Positions 5,526 through 12,337 of a stretch of DNA of 12,337 bases are shown here, in pieces (the stretch's first letter is position 1; every line of letters starts with the position of its first letter). The translations under genes were made by a program, and so were the position numbers. The DNA is from CAINFV01 sp964409235. Its GTDB lineage: Bacteria > Chlamydiota > Chlamydiia > Chlamydiales > FEN-1388. The DNA lies in assembly GCA_964409235.1 (NCBI GenBank), contig CAYPCN010000028.1:1-12337 (forward strand), written 5' to 3'. The notes below the pieces were generated by a model. That model made no database searches and was not told the origin of the DNA. It was given only the letters and a program-made list of their open reading frames with translations.

Positions 5526-7531
5526 CCCCTTTCACGTCGCGCCGACGCCGCTTTCTTCTCCTGTGCGCCGGGATGAGCGTAGGCGTGCTCTTCTGTCTGC
5601 TCATCGCTCAATTTTTCCGTCTTCAAGTGCTCGAACATGAACGATGGAAAAAGCGCGCCGAAGGGCAACATTATTTTGTCGTCAAAGAGCCCTTTCGTCG
5701 AGGGACGTTTTATGCCAACACCTCCATACAGCCTGGCCACGAAAGGAGAAGGGTCGCCTTTGCGATCGACGTACCGTTATACCACCTCTACGCCGATCCT
5801 AAAGAGGTCCCTCCTGAATTGCGGCAGGAGATTCGAGAAAATATCATTCGCTTGCTCTCCCCTTCCTTAAAAGAATCGATGAAAATGGCGGCGGAGCTGA
5901 AACGCCGATGTCGATCGCGGCGTCTCGTCTCATGGATTTCCGAGCAGCAAAGAGCGCAGTTTGCCAGTTGGTGGAGGCCGTATGCGAAGCAGCACCGCCT
6001 CCCATCGAACGTCCTCTTTTTTGTGTCGGATTTCAGGCGCTTTCACCCGATGGGCCGCCTCCTGGGTCAGGTGCTCCATACCATTCAAGAGAGACGCGAT
6101 GAGCTGACAGGGAAGGCTTCTCCAACAGGAGGGCTCGAGTTGTCGATGAATACCTACCTCGAAGGGTCGGTGGGCTTCCGACGACTCATGCGCTCTCCAT
6201 ATAATAGCCTGGAGACAGGAGAAGTGCTCAAAGCGCCTGTCAACGGCGCTGATATTGAGCTGACCATCAACCATGGCCTCCAAGCCATTGTCGAAGAAGA
6301 GCTCGAACGCGGGGTGAAAAAGCACAGGGCGAAAGGAGGCGTGGCCGTCATGGTTCAGCCCAAGACAGGAGAGATCCTCGCCCTTGCCCAGTATCCTTTT
6401 TTCTACCCGGATCAATACCAAGAGTACTTTAACAATATCGCGTTGGCAGAGCGCGCCAAGATCAAGGCCATCACCGATGCCAATGAGCCCGGATCGCCGA
6501 TGAAAGCATTGACGGTGTCGATCGCGTTCAAAGCGAATCGCCTGCTCAAAGAACAAGGCAAGCCCCTTCTTTTTACACCTCTTGAGAAAGTCCCAACAAG
6601 CTCGGGAAATTTTGCTGGACGCTCTAAACCATTGACGGATGTGCATACACACAAATTCCTGAATGTGTACATGGCGGTGCAAAAGTCATCGAATATCTAT
6701 ATGGCCACGCTTGCAGGGCGCGTTGTCCGCACGATGGGAGAGCAGTGGTATCGCGATCAGCTCGCCCAGGCCTTTGGCCTCGGCGGGAAGACGGGAATTG
6801 AGCTGATCGGCGAGAGTTCTGGGCTTTTGCCGAGGCCTGGAAAAGTCAGCGCTGGGGGAAAGCTCGAGTGGTCTAAGGGGACACCCTATACCTTGGCAAT
6901 CGGATACAACGTGCAGACGACCAGCCTCCAATTCGCCCGGGCGATGTGCGTCATTGCCAATGGCGGCGTGCTTCCAGAGCTCACGCTCGTGCGCAAGATA
7001 TGGAGAACAATGGCTCATGGAGACGAAATTCTCGTCGATCATACGACGGAGGACCGGGTCAAGAGCTTCCCTCGGGTCTTTGACGAAGAAGACATGGCAG
7101 AAGTCGTACGTGCGTTGAAATTCGTACCCAAATATGGGGGGACAGCCGGCAAGGCCGATATCTATGGATATACAGAAGCAGGGAAAACAGGAACGAGTAT
7201 GAAGCTCGTCAATGGGCAGTATTCGAACCAAGCGCACATCGCGAGCTTTGCGGGGTTTGCGCCAGCGAAAGACCCAGTGTTTGTTCTGTACGTTGCTCTT
7301 GATGAGCCTTGGGTCGGGTATATCCCTGGACTGGGACTGAATCACAGAGGAGGGACATGCGCGGCGCCGATGTTTAGAGAAATGGCGAGGAGAGCGCTTG
7401 AATTTATGGGAATTCCCATGGATGATCCTTATGGGTTTCCAGCACAAGATCCACGGGGAGATCCCAAGAAAGCAGACTGGCACGCAGAAATAGAGGCGCT
7501 CAATCGATTGTATCAACAATGGAACGGATAG
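5522..7531 (+). CDS. ftsI: Penicillin-binding protein 3 (FtsI), septal peptidoglycan transpeptidase
   Basis: A class B penicillin-binding protein of 669 residues that cross-links peptidoglycan stem peptides at the division site. After basic residues (RRRR, 7-10) comes a single membrane anchor (FLLLCAGMSVGVLFCLLIAQFF, about 11-32), placing the rest in the periplasm. The three active-site motifs are present in order: SPMK (nucleophile Ser325, Lys328), SSN (389-391) and KTGT (555-558). Typical flanking motifs also occur: GLELSMNTYLEG (204-214) and MVQPKTGEILALA (277-289). Two features depart from common FtsI proteins: the usual RGxIxDRNG near the N-terminus is reduced to RRGTFYAN (59-66), and Pro follows the catalytic Ser. 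The C-terminus beyond the KTGT motif is about 110 residues and lacks PASTA domains. The gene overlaps ftsL by 4 bases and is followed by murE after 4 bases. Confidence 0.92.
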   Translation: MTPFTSRRRRFLLLCAGMSVGVLFCLLIAQFFRLQVLEHERWKKRAEGQHYFVVKEPFRRGTFYANTSIQPGHERRRVAFAIDVPLYHLYADPKEVPPELRQEIRENIIRLLSPSLKESMKMAAELKRRCRSRRLVSWISEQQRAQFASWWRPYAKQHRLPSNVLFFVSDFRRFHPMGRLLGQVLHTIQERRDELTGKASPTGGLELSMNTYLEGSVGFRRLMRSPYNSLETGEVLKAPVNGADIELTINHGLQAIVEEELERGVKKHRAKGGVAVMVQPKTGEILALAQYPFFYPDQYQEYFNNIALAERAKIKAITDANEPGSPMKALTVSIAFKANRLLKEQGKPLLFTPLEKVPTSSGNFAGRSKPLTDVHTHKFLNVYMAVQKSSNIYMATLAGRVVRTMGEQWYRDQLAQAFGLGGKTGIELIGESSGLLPRPGKVSAGGKLEWSKGTPYTLAIGYNVQTTSLQFARAMCVIANGGVLPELTLVRKIWRTMAHGDEILVDHTTEDRVKSFPRVFDEEDMAEVVRALKFVPKYGGTAGKADIYGYTEAGKTGTSMKLVNGQYSNQAHIASFAGFAPAKDPVFVLYVALDEPWVGYIPGLGLNHRGGTCAAPMFREMARRALEFMGIPMDDPYGFPAQDPRGDPKKADWHAEIEALNRLYQQWNG

Positions 7532-7535
7532 CCGC

Positions 7536-9026
7536 ATGGTCAAACTCAAGCACCTGCTCAAAGAGATACCATTGGTCCAAGTCGTAGGATCCAGAGAGGT
7601 CGAGATCTCTATGGTGACCTCCCATTCCCAACTTGTAGCGCCAGGGTCGCTGTTCGTAGCCCGCCGGGGCACTGCTTTTGATGGCAACCGCTTTGTACCC
7701 GAGGCGATTGCCTCAGGCGCTGTGGCCATTCTGAGCGACGTCTACGACCCTTCTCTGCCAGTCACGCAGCTAATCGCTCCTGATATTTTCGCTATGGAAG
7801 CGGCGTTTGCTGCAGCGTTCTACCGCTATCCATCGCGGCAGATCCATCTCGTCGGCATCACCGGGACATCGGGGAAGACGACGACATCCTATATCGTCCA
7901 CCACCTGTTCTCGCACGTTGGCATCAACGCTGGTCTTATTGGCACGGTGGCATATATCGCCGGTACACATCGCTATGAGGCGCCTCGCACTACGCCTGAT
8001 GCCATCACCAATCAGAAGCTCCTTGCAGAAATCGTCAAGGTGGGGGATACAGCCTGCGTCATGGAGGTCTCTTCCCATGCCCTTGTCCAGGGACGTGTGA
8101 CTGAGATTGGCTTTGACACTGCTATCTTTACCAATCTCACCCATGAGCATCTTGACTACCATAAGACCATGGAAGCATACGCAGCGGCAAAGAATATCCT
8201 GTTCAGAAATCTTGGAACCAACGGGAAGAAGGAGACGCTTGCCATTCTCAACATTCAGGATCCATGGGCATCACAGATAGCCGAGGGGACGTCGGCGCGC
8301 ATCGTCACCTATGGCATTGATACGGAAGCCGATCTCGTTGCCTCTAATCTCCGATTGTCGGCCACATCTACGACCTTTGATCTCAGCTATACAGGACAGA
8401 CATGTGCTGTCGCATTGCCATTGGTCGGTAGGTACAATGTGGCCAATGCGATAGCGGCAGCAGCGCCATTCCTTGCTCGAGGGTATCCCCTCCATGCTAT
8501 CGCTGCAGGGCTTGCCACTGCGACCCCTCCTCCAGGGCGCCTCGAGCGAGTACAAAATGACCTTGGGTTGACGATCTACGTCGACTATGCTCATAAGGAA
8601 GATGCCCTTCGAAAGGTGCTTCCAGCACTTCGCGAGAGTACGAAGGGGAGGATCATCGTGGTGTTTGGCTGTGGCGGCAATCGCGACCGTCAGAAGCGGC
8701 CTCTCATGGCGCGTGCTGTTGAAGAGCTCGCCAACATATCGATCGTCACGTCAGATAACCCTCGGTCTGAGGATCCTCAGACCATTATCAAAGAAGTCTG
8801 CTCGGGATTTTCCTCGTCGAACTATGTGGCCATACCTGATCGTGAAAAAGCAATTGCCAAGGCTGTAGAACTGGCGACGCCTGAGGATGTGGTGCTCATT
8901 GCCGGCAAGGGGCATGAAAAATACCAGGTCTTTGCCCATGGCACTGTGCCATTCGATGATTGCCAAGTGGCCATGGAATGTTGCGTTCAACGTCACAACA
9001 GAGGAGCGGCCACTGCCAGTTTATGA
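7536..9026 (+). CDS. murE: UDP-N-acetylmuramoyl-L-alanyl-D-glutamate--2,6-diaminopimelate ligase
   Basis: MurE is the cytosolic ATP-dependent ligase that adds the third residue to the UDP-MurNAc dipeptide. At 496 residues it is full length. Visible motifs: ATP-binding GITGTSGKTTT (107-117, Lys114); RTTPDA (151-156) and EVSSHAL (177-183) in the central domain; FTNLTHEHLDYH (198-209); the carbamylated-Lys region EAYAAAK with Lys219; GRLERV (334-339); VDYAHKEDAL (349-358); GCGGNRD (378-384); and SDNPRSEDP (406-414). The DNPR motif (407-410) marks enzymes that use meso-diaminopimelate rather than lysine, so the organism should make mDAP-type peptidoglycan, which fits Chlamydiae. GKGHEKYQ (457-464) completes the C-terminal domain. 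The ATG lies 4 bases after the ftsI stop with no clear Shine-Dalgarno, consistent with coupled translation; the 3' end overlaps amiA. Confidence 0.95.
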   Translation: MVKLKHLLKEIPLVQVVGSREVEISMVTSHSQLVAPGSLFVARRGTAFDGNRFVPEAIASGAVAILSDVYDPSLPVTQLIAPDIFAMEAAFAAAFYRYPSRQIHLVGITGTSGKTTTSYIVHHLFSHVGINAGLIGTVAYIAGTHRYEAPRTTPDAITNQKLLAEIVKVGDTACVMEVSSHALVQGRVTEIGFDTAIFTNLTHEHLDYHKTMEAYAAAKNILFRNLGTNGKKETLAILNIQDPWASQIAEGTSARIVTYGIDTEADLVASNLRLSATSTTFDLSYTGQTCAVALPLVGRYNVANAIAAAAPFLARGYPLHAIAAGLATATPPPGRLERVQNDLGLTIYVDYAHKEDALRKVLPALRESTKGRIIVVFGCGGNRDRQKRPLMARAVEELANISIVTSDNPRSEDPQTIIKEVCSGFSSSNYVAIPDREKAIAKAVELATPEDVVLIAGKGHEKYQVFAHGTVPFDDCQVAMECCVQRHNRGAATASL

Positions 9027-9733
9027 AGACCTCTCTCACGATGCCGTTGTTCGCTAGTGTATTGATGCTTGTCACGGGCTGTTCCGCGCCGCGACAGAGC
9101 TCCTCCTACCTTGTTGGGTCTGCTTCTGCTCCCTCCGAAGCGAAGCCTCGGCCTTCGCCTCGCCACGCACGACCAGGGCCCATCGTCTTTCTCGATGCTG
9201 GCCATGGAGGTCGCGATGGCGGTGCAGCGGTGAAGGGGGTGCCGCTGCAGGAAAAGGCACTGGCTTTGGAGATCGTGCGTCGTGTCGAGCGCTTGCTCGA
9301 CGGCTGGGAGTATCCGGTCGTGCTCTCCCGTTGGTCGGATATCTTTGTTCCTCTGCAAAAACGAGTGGCTATGGCAGCGCGTGCGAACGCCTCTCTCTTC
9401 GTCAGCGTTCACTTTAACTCTGCAGCATCGAAGAAGAGCAGGGGAGCTGAAATTTATTATTTCCACATGCCCAGAAGCCAGCGCAGTATCGAATCAAAAC
9501 GTCTCGGCACGGCCATTTTGAAACGCCTCTGCGAGGCGTTGCCTACCCACTCTCGAGGGGTCAAACATGGGAATTTTTGTGTCGTTCGAGAGACAGCGAT
9601 GCCCGCCGTCCTCGTGGAAGCTGCCTTCATCACGAATCCTAAAGAGGCCAAGTTACTCACCTCAGCATCCTACAAGCAGCAGATTGCGTGGGCCATAGCA
9701 CAAGGTATCAGCGACTACCTCCGCCGTGCGTAG
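9023..9733 (+). CDS. amiA: N-acetylmuramoyl-L-alanine amidase, lipoprotein (AmiA-type, Amidase_3)
   Basis: A 236-residue zinc amidase that cleaves between MurNAc and L-Ala of peptidoglycan, used in daughter-cell separation and wall turnover. The N-terminus is a lipoprotein signal: MKTSLTMPLFASVLMLVTGC, with lipobox VTGC and acylated Cys20. A Ser/Pro-rich linker to about residue 52 follows, then the Amidase_3 domain: DAGHGG (His61), Glu77 in LQEKAL, SVHFNS (His130) as zinc ligands, and VEAAFITN (catalytic Glu199). Only 69 residues separate His130 from Glu199, too few for the autoinhibitory helix present in the E. coli AmiA/B/C enzymes. The ATG overlaps the murE stop (ATGA). The frame is open upstream to 8960, but that start would lie deep within murE and would hide the lipoprotein signal. 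The order murE-amiA matches C. trachomatis CT269-CT268 as I recall it. Confidence 0.92.
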   Translation: MKTSLTMPLFASVLMLVTGCSAPRQSSSYLVGSASAPSEAKPRPSPRHARPGPIVFLDAGHGGRDGGAAVKGVPLQEKALALEIVRRVERLLDGWEYPVVLSRWSDIFVPLQKRVAMAARANASLFVSVHFNSAASKKSRGAEIYYFHMPRSQRSIESKRLGTAILKRLCEALPTHSRGVKHGNFCVVRETAMPAVLVEAAFITNPKEAKLLTSASYKQQIAWAIAQGISDYLRRA

Positions 9734-9765
9734 GTGGGCTGTGGGTATACGGTCTCATCGCGCAT

Positions 9766-9838
9766 CATCCTCGGCGCGAATCGAACGCGCGACCTGTCGC
9801 TTAGGAGGCGACCGCTCTATCCCCTGAGCTACGAGGAC
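9766..9838 (-). tRNA. tRNA-Arg, anticodon CCT (reads AGG)
   Basis: A 73-base cloverleaf on the minus strand. The acceptor stem GTCCTCG pairs with CGAGGAT (6 Watson-Crick pairs plus a G1-T72 wobble) and is followed by discriminator G. D-arm stem GCTC/GAGC encloses AGGGGATA. The anticodon stem GTCGC/GCGAC encloses loop CTCCTAA, so the anticodon is CCT. The T-arm GCGCG/CGCGC encloses TTCGATT. CCA is not encoded (ATG follows). It lies tail to tail with amiA, 32 bases beyond the amiA stop, and 5 bases downstream of a second tRNA-Arg in the same direction. Confidence 0.95.
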
Positions 9839-9843
9839 ACAAT

Positions 9844-9916
9844 CGTTCCCGGCACGAATCGAACGTGCGGCCTGTTGCTCCGGAGGCAACCGCTCTATCC
9901 CCTGAGCTACGGGAAC
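9844..9916 (-). tRNA. tRNA-Arg, anticodon CCG (reads CGG)
   Basis: A 73-base cloverleaf on the minus strand. Acceptor stem GTTCCCG/CGGGAAC is fully Watson-Crick, with discriminator G. The D-arm is identical to that of the neighbouring tRNA-Arg. Anticodon stem GTTGC/GCAAC encloses loop CTCCGGA, giving anticodon CCG. T-arm GCACG/CGTGC encloses TTCGATT. CCA is not encoded. This is the upstream member of the pair and is probably co-transcribed with the CCT gene 5 bases downstream. Confidence 0.95.
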
Positions 9917-9925
9917 GTTGGGAAG

Positions 9926-9955
9926 AGCCTAAAGAGTCGCCGCTCTTTTCGGCAA
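9926..9955 (-). promoter_or_regulatory. Candidate promoter of the tRNA-Arg pair
   Basis: Read on the minus strand: TTGCCG (9950-9955), an 18-base spacer and TAGGCT (9926-9931), ending 9 bases before the first base of tRNA-Arg(CCG). Both hexamers are partial matches to the sigma-70 consensus (four of six each), and the position suits a tRNA gene with a very short leader. The spacer contains AAAGAG...CTCTTT, a short inverted repeat. Confidence 0.4.
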
Positions 9956-10113
9956 GAACCCTTTTCGCGCCATATGCGATGTGCCTTTTGGAGGATAGCG
10001 TAGGATGTATCTACCAAAGCCTTCCTTCCGACAGTCTGAGAGGACCTACAAGCGTGGGGCAGCCTCCCCTCTTTCCCGGAAACCATGCCGATGGGTATGG
10101 TGGATCCTTCACC

Positions 10114-10120
10114 AAGGAGG
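10114..10120 (+). promoter_or_regulatory. Ribosome binding site of gnd
   Basis: AAGGAGG, a near-perfect Shine-Dalgarno 8 bases upstream of the ATG at 10129. It fixes the gnd start although the same frame is open upstream to 9865, through the tRNA-Arg(CCG) gene. Confidence 0.8.
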
Positions 10121-10128
10121 ATCTCCAT

Positions 10129-11558
10129 ATGGCACAAGACATTGGACTCATCGGCCTGGCCGTCATGGGTCAGAATTTGGCGCTCAACATGGCAGAAAAG
10201 AAGTGGAAGGTATCGGTCTACAATAGAACAAAGGAGCGCGTCCAAGAATTTCTCGCTGGTCCAGCACAGGCGCTAAAGATACAAGGGTTTTCCGATCTGA
10301 AAGAATTGTATCGAAGCCTTTCAAAGCCTCGAAAGGTCATTTTTATGGTGAAGGCAGGGGCGGCCGTGGACGAGCTCATCGAGCAGTCTCNNNNNNNNNN
10401 CAGTCTCTCCCCTATCTTGAACCCGGTGATATCCTCATCGACGGAGGCAACAGCTATTTTGAAGATACCCAACGGCGAGAGCGGGCGCTGCAGGAAAAAG
10501 GGATTTTGTATGTTGGCATGGGAATCTCGGGAGGAGAAGAGGGAGCTCGCCATGGTCCTTCTATTATGCCGGGGGGGGATGCTGCGGCATGGCCTCATCT
10601 CAAAGAGATCTTCCAGTCGATCAGTGCTCATGTCAACGGCGTTCCCTGCTGTCAGTGGCTTGCCGAGGGAGGAGCAGGGCATTTTGTCAAGATGGTCCAC
10701 AATGGCATTGAATATGCTGATATGCAGCTCATCGCTGAGAGCTATGATTTGCTCAGCCGGGCTTTTTCTTGCGATGCAGCTGAATTGGCGCAGATTTTTT
10801 CCACGTGGAACAAAGGATATCTCAATTCCTACCTCATCGAGATTACCGCGGCCATCTTCGCAAAAAAAGATCAGGATGGCCAGCCATTGGTCGACAAAAT
10901 TCTGGACGTAGCAGGTCAGAAAGGGACTGGCAAATGGACGGTCGTCAATTCTCTTGACGTTGGGGTGCCTACGACCATCATTGCCGAGGCTGTCTTTGCG
11001 AGAAGTCTGTCAGCACGGTATGATGATCGCCAGCAGGCAGGAGGGGTGTTAGGAACGCGCATTAAACCGCCGAAGGAGAAGAAAGAGGAGATCATTCAGG
11101 CGCTTGAAAAAGCGTTGTATGCAGCAAAGATCATCTCCTACGCCCAGGGCTTTTGGCTCTTGCGATATGCGTCGCAGACCTTTGGCTGGACGCTTGATCT
11201 CGGCGCCTGCGCTCTTTTGTGGCGAGGTGGGTGCATCATTCGAAGCGCCTTTTTGGGCAAGATCGCAGAGGCTTTTGGAAGAAAGCCTACGCTGTCGCTG
11301 TTAGTGTTGGATCAGTATTTCCACAATGAGCTGAAGATTGCCGTGCCCTTGCTGCGCGCCATCGTGTCCCTTGGCGTCACTGCTGGCATCCCAATGCCCT
11401 GTTTTAGTTCGGCGCTGGCATGGTATGATGGTATTAGAAGCCAGCGGCTGCCCACAAATCTCATTCAAGCTCAGAGAGATTTCTTCGGAGCCCATACCTT
11501 TGAGCGGATTGATCGCCCTCGAGGAGAAATGGTGCATGCCGATTGGTTGAACGCGTGA
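10129..11558 (+). CDS. gnd: 6-phosphogluconate dehydrogenase (decarboxylating), interrupted by an assembly gap
   Basis: Gnd oxidises and decarboxylates 6-phosphogluconate to ribulose 5-phosphate with NADP+, the third step of the oxidative pentose phosphate pathway, in the cytosol. The first part shows the NADP-binding loop IGLIGLAVMGQNLALN and VYNRT; the second shows SGGEEGARHGPSIMPGG, GGAGHFVKMVHNGIEYADMQL (with the catalytic Lys), KGTGKWTV and the C-terminal NLIQAQRDFFGAHTFERID. The two parts are in different frames, separated by ten N at 10391-10400. CAGTCTC occurs on both sides of the N run. Merging the two copies restores one frame reading VDELIEQSLPYLEPGDILI and gives 470 residues, against 468 in E. 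coli, aligned from memory without a gap. The gene is therefore intact. The following acyltransferase starts 10 bases after its stop. Confidence 0.93.
10391..10400. other. Scaffold gap (10 N) with duplicated 7-base flanks
   Basis: Ten N of nominal length. The 7 bases before it (CAGTCTC, 10384-10390) repeat exactly after it (10401-10407). The likely explanation is two contig ends that overlap but were joined with a spacer. Removing the N run and one copy (17 bases) restores the gnd frame. Confidence 0.9.
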
Positions 11559-11568
11559 GAACACAGAT

Positions 11569-12180
11569 GTGAACTGTTTCTATCAATTTGTTATAGGCTG
11601 CTTTCGCCTCTTTTATGGACTGCTCTACAACCACAAGGTAGAGTTTGAGTTCGACCTTCGAGAGGTGCCTGGAGCGGCCATTATTGCGCCAAATCACGTC
11701 TCCTATCTCGACCCGCAGTTGGTGGCTGCTTCCTGGCCTGAAGATCTCCATTTCTTTGCGAACCGACGGCTGTTTGAGAAGCGAGTGATGCGGTGGATTC
11801 TCGACAACCTTTGTTGCCATCCCGTGGAAAAAGGCAAAGAGCTGGCCACTATCAGAACAGCCCTTGAATTACTCAAGCAAGGCAAAAAAATTGTCGTCTT
11901 CCCGGAGGGGACGCGTTCAGAACGCGGAGAGCTCCAGCCCTTACGGAGCGGTGTGGCATTTCTTGCCCTTCAGAGTGGTTGCCCTATTATCCCATGCTAT
12001 GTGCGAGGAGCCTTTGAGGCATGGCCTAAGACTCGAAAGCGACCTCGGTTTTGGGGGGTTCGGACTGTCTGTCGCTTCGGACGGCCGATATGGCCAAAAG
12101 ACTCAGAAGGCAACAGCATCACAAAGCAAGCGCTCAACGATGCCCTCCAGGAGGCTCTGAGGAGTCTGGCATCAAAGTGA
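11569..12180 (+). CDS. plsC: 1-acyl-sn-glycerol-3-phosphate acyltransferase (PlsC/LPLAT family)
   Basis: A 203-residue membrane-associated acyltransferase that converts lysophosphatidic acid to phosphatidic acid in phospholipid synthesis. Family motifs in order: PNHVSYLDP (41-49), containing the catalytic HX4D (His43, Asp48); ANRRLFEKRVM (64-74); VFPEGTRS (110-117), which binds the glycerol phosphate; and CPIIPCYVRG (about 137-146). A hydrophobic N-terminal stretch (FYQFVIGCFRLFYGLLY) may anchor it in the inner membrane. The length is short to normal for bacterial PlsC. The start used is a GTG at 11569; the overlapping ATG at 11567 is followed directly by a stop. No good Shine-Dalgarno is seen, so translation may be coupled to gnd, which ends 10 bases upstream. 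Specificity for lysophosphatidic acid is inferred; related acyltransferases share these motifs. Confidence 0.88.
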   Translation: MNCFYQFVIGCFRLFYGLLYNHKVEFEFDLREVPGAAIIAPNHVSYLDPQLVAASWPEDLHFFANRRLFEKRVMRWILDNLCCHPVEKGKELATIRTALELLKQGKKIVVFPEGTRSERGELQPLRSGVAFLALQSGCPIIPCYVRGAFEAWPKTRKRPRFWGVRTVCRFGRPIWPKDSEGNSITKQALNDALQEALRSLASK

Positions 12181-12196
12181 ATATAGTCAGTTCTTG

Positions 12197-12237
12197 GCCA
12201 AATATCCCTATGAAATATGCTCGAGGGCTTTTTTGGC
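12197..12237 (+). terminator. Weak candidate terminator after plsC
   Basis: CCCT (12206-12209) pairs with AGGG (12224-12227), followed at once by C and six T. An outer pair, GCCAAA (12197-12202) with TTTGGC (12232-12237), could extend the structure. The inner stem is only 4 base pairs with a 14-base loop, so intrinsic termination is doubtful. Confidence 0.25.
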
Positions 12238-12337
12238 GACGATTACTTTCTCATGTATGCATGTGCTGAAACATAGTCAAGCTCCCGACTTTGACAGTTA
12301 GCCAAGATCCAAAACCGTAACATCTTCTCATACAATG
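12238..12337. other. Terminal non-coding stretch
   Basis: No gene is supported in the last 100 bases. AAGCTCCCGACTTT at 12279-12292 matches AAGCTTCTGACTTT at 47-60 near the other window end in 12 of 14 positions. Short open frames on both strands run off the end, and none resembles a family I know. Confidence 0.4.

Noticed and set aside
5930..7729. Long minus-strand frames (250 and 347 codons) opposite ftsI and murE
   Set aside because: Both are antisense shadows of strongly conserved genes and are rich in Cys, His, Arg and Ser without recognisable domains.
9134..9145. SEAK (residues 38-41) in AmiA as a penicillin-binding SxxK motif
   Set aside because: It lies in the disordered Ser/Pro-rich linker after the lipobox, not in the folded domain, and no SxN or KTG partner motif was found.
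9931..9947. AAAGAG-TCGCCG-CTCTTT hairpin as a terminator
   Set aside because: The 6-base-pair stem is AT-rich, no gene ends nearby on the plus strand, and it lies within the spacer of the candidate tRNA promoter.
10129..11558. gnd as a frameshifted pseudogene
   Set aside because: The frame change is fully explained by the N run with duplicated 7-base flanks; all Gnd motifs are intact on both sides.
1..12337. CRISPR arrays, complete insertion sequences, phage genes or defence systems
   Set aside because: No regularly spaced repeats, transposase, integrase, phage structural or restriction genes were seen on either strand.

Overview
The window reads as part of the chromosome of a member of the phylum Chlamydiae, most likely an environmental (chlamydia-like) lineage rather than a classical Chlamydia species. 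The main evidence is gene order. The run rsmH - ftsL - ftsI - murE - amiA, with a divergent pair made of a small acidic protein and a small TPR protein, matches the order I recall for C. trachomatis CT274 to CT268. Base composition is moderate: hand counts of single 60-base lines in the division genes run from about 45 to 63% GC. Family-level placement within the phylum cannot be decided from this sequence.

Layout. (1) 152-1330, plus: a PseC-type sugar-nucleotide aminotransferase. It meets the next gene tail to tail, and their stop codons share a TTAA. (2) 1327-2184, minus: a two-gene operon encoding a small protein with an acidic segment, then a 131-residue three-TPR protein. (3) 2427-9733, plus: a tightly packed cell-wall and division operon, rsmH, a 633-residue unrecognised gene, ftsL-like, ftsI (PBP3), murE and amiA. 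Intergenic gaps are 28 and 38 bases around the unrecognised gene; the later junctions are 4-base overlaps (ATGA) or a 4-base gap. (4) 9766-9916, minus: two tandem tRNA-Arg genes, anticodons CCT and CCG, 5 bases apart. (5) 10129-12180, plus: gnd (6-phosphogluconate dehydrogenase), crossed by a 10-N scaffold gap, then a PlsC-family acyltransferase 10 bases later.

Function. The central block makes and remodels septal peptidoglycan. RsmH modifies 16S rRNA. MurE adds the third stem-peptide residue, predicted to be meso-diaminopimelate from its DNPR motif. The FtsL-like protein and PBP3 act at the division site. AmiA is a small lipoprotein amidase that cleaves peptidoglycan. The other genes serve surface-sugar synthesis (PseC), NADPH and pentose supply (Gnd), phosphatidic acid synthesis (PlsC) and perhaps type III secretion (the TPR protein, by analogy only).

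Points most worth a second look: the unrecognised 633-residue gene lodged inside an otherwise conserved division operon; the gnd 'frameshift', which disappears when the duplicated 7 bases flanking the N run are merged; the isolated PseC gene; the minimal lipoprotein AmiA; and the divergent residues around the PBP3 active site.
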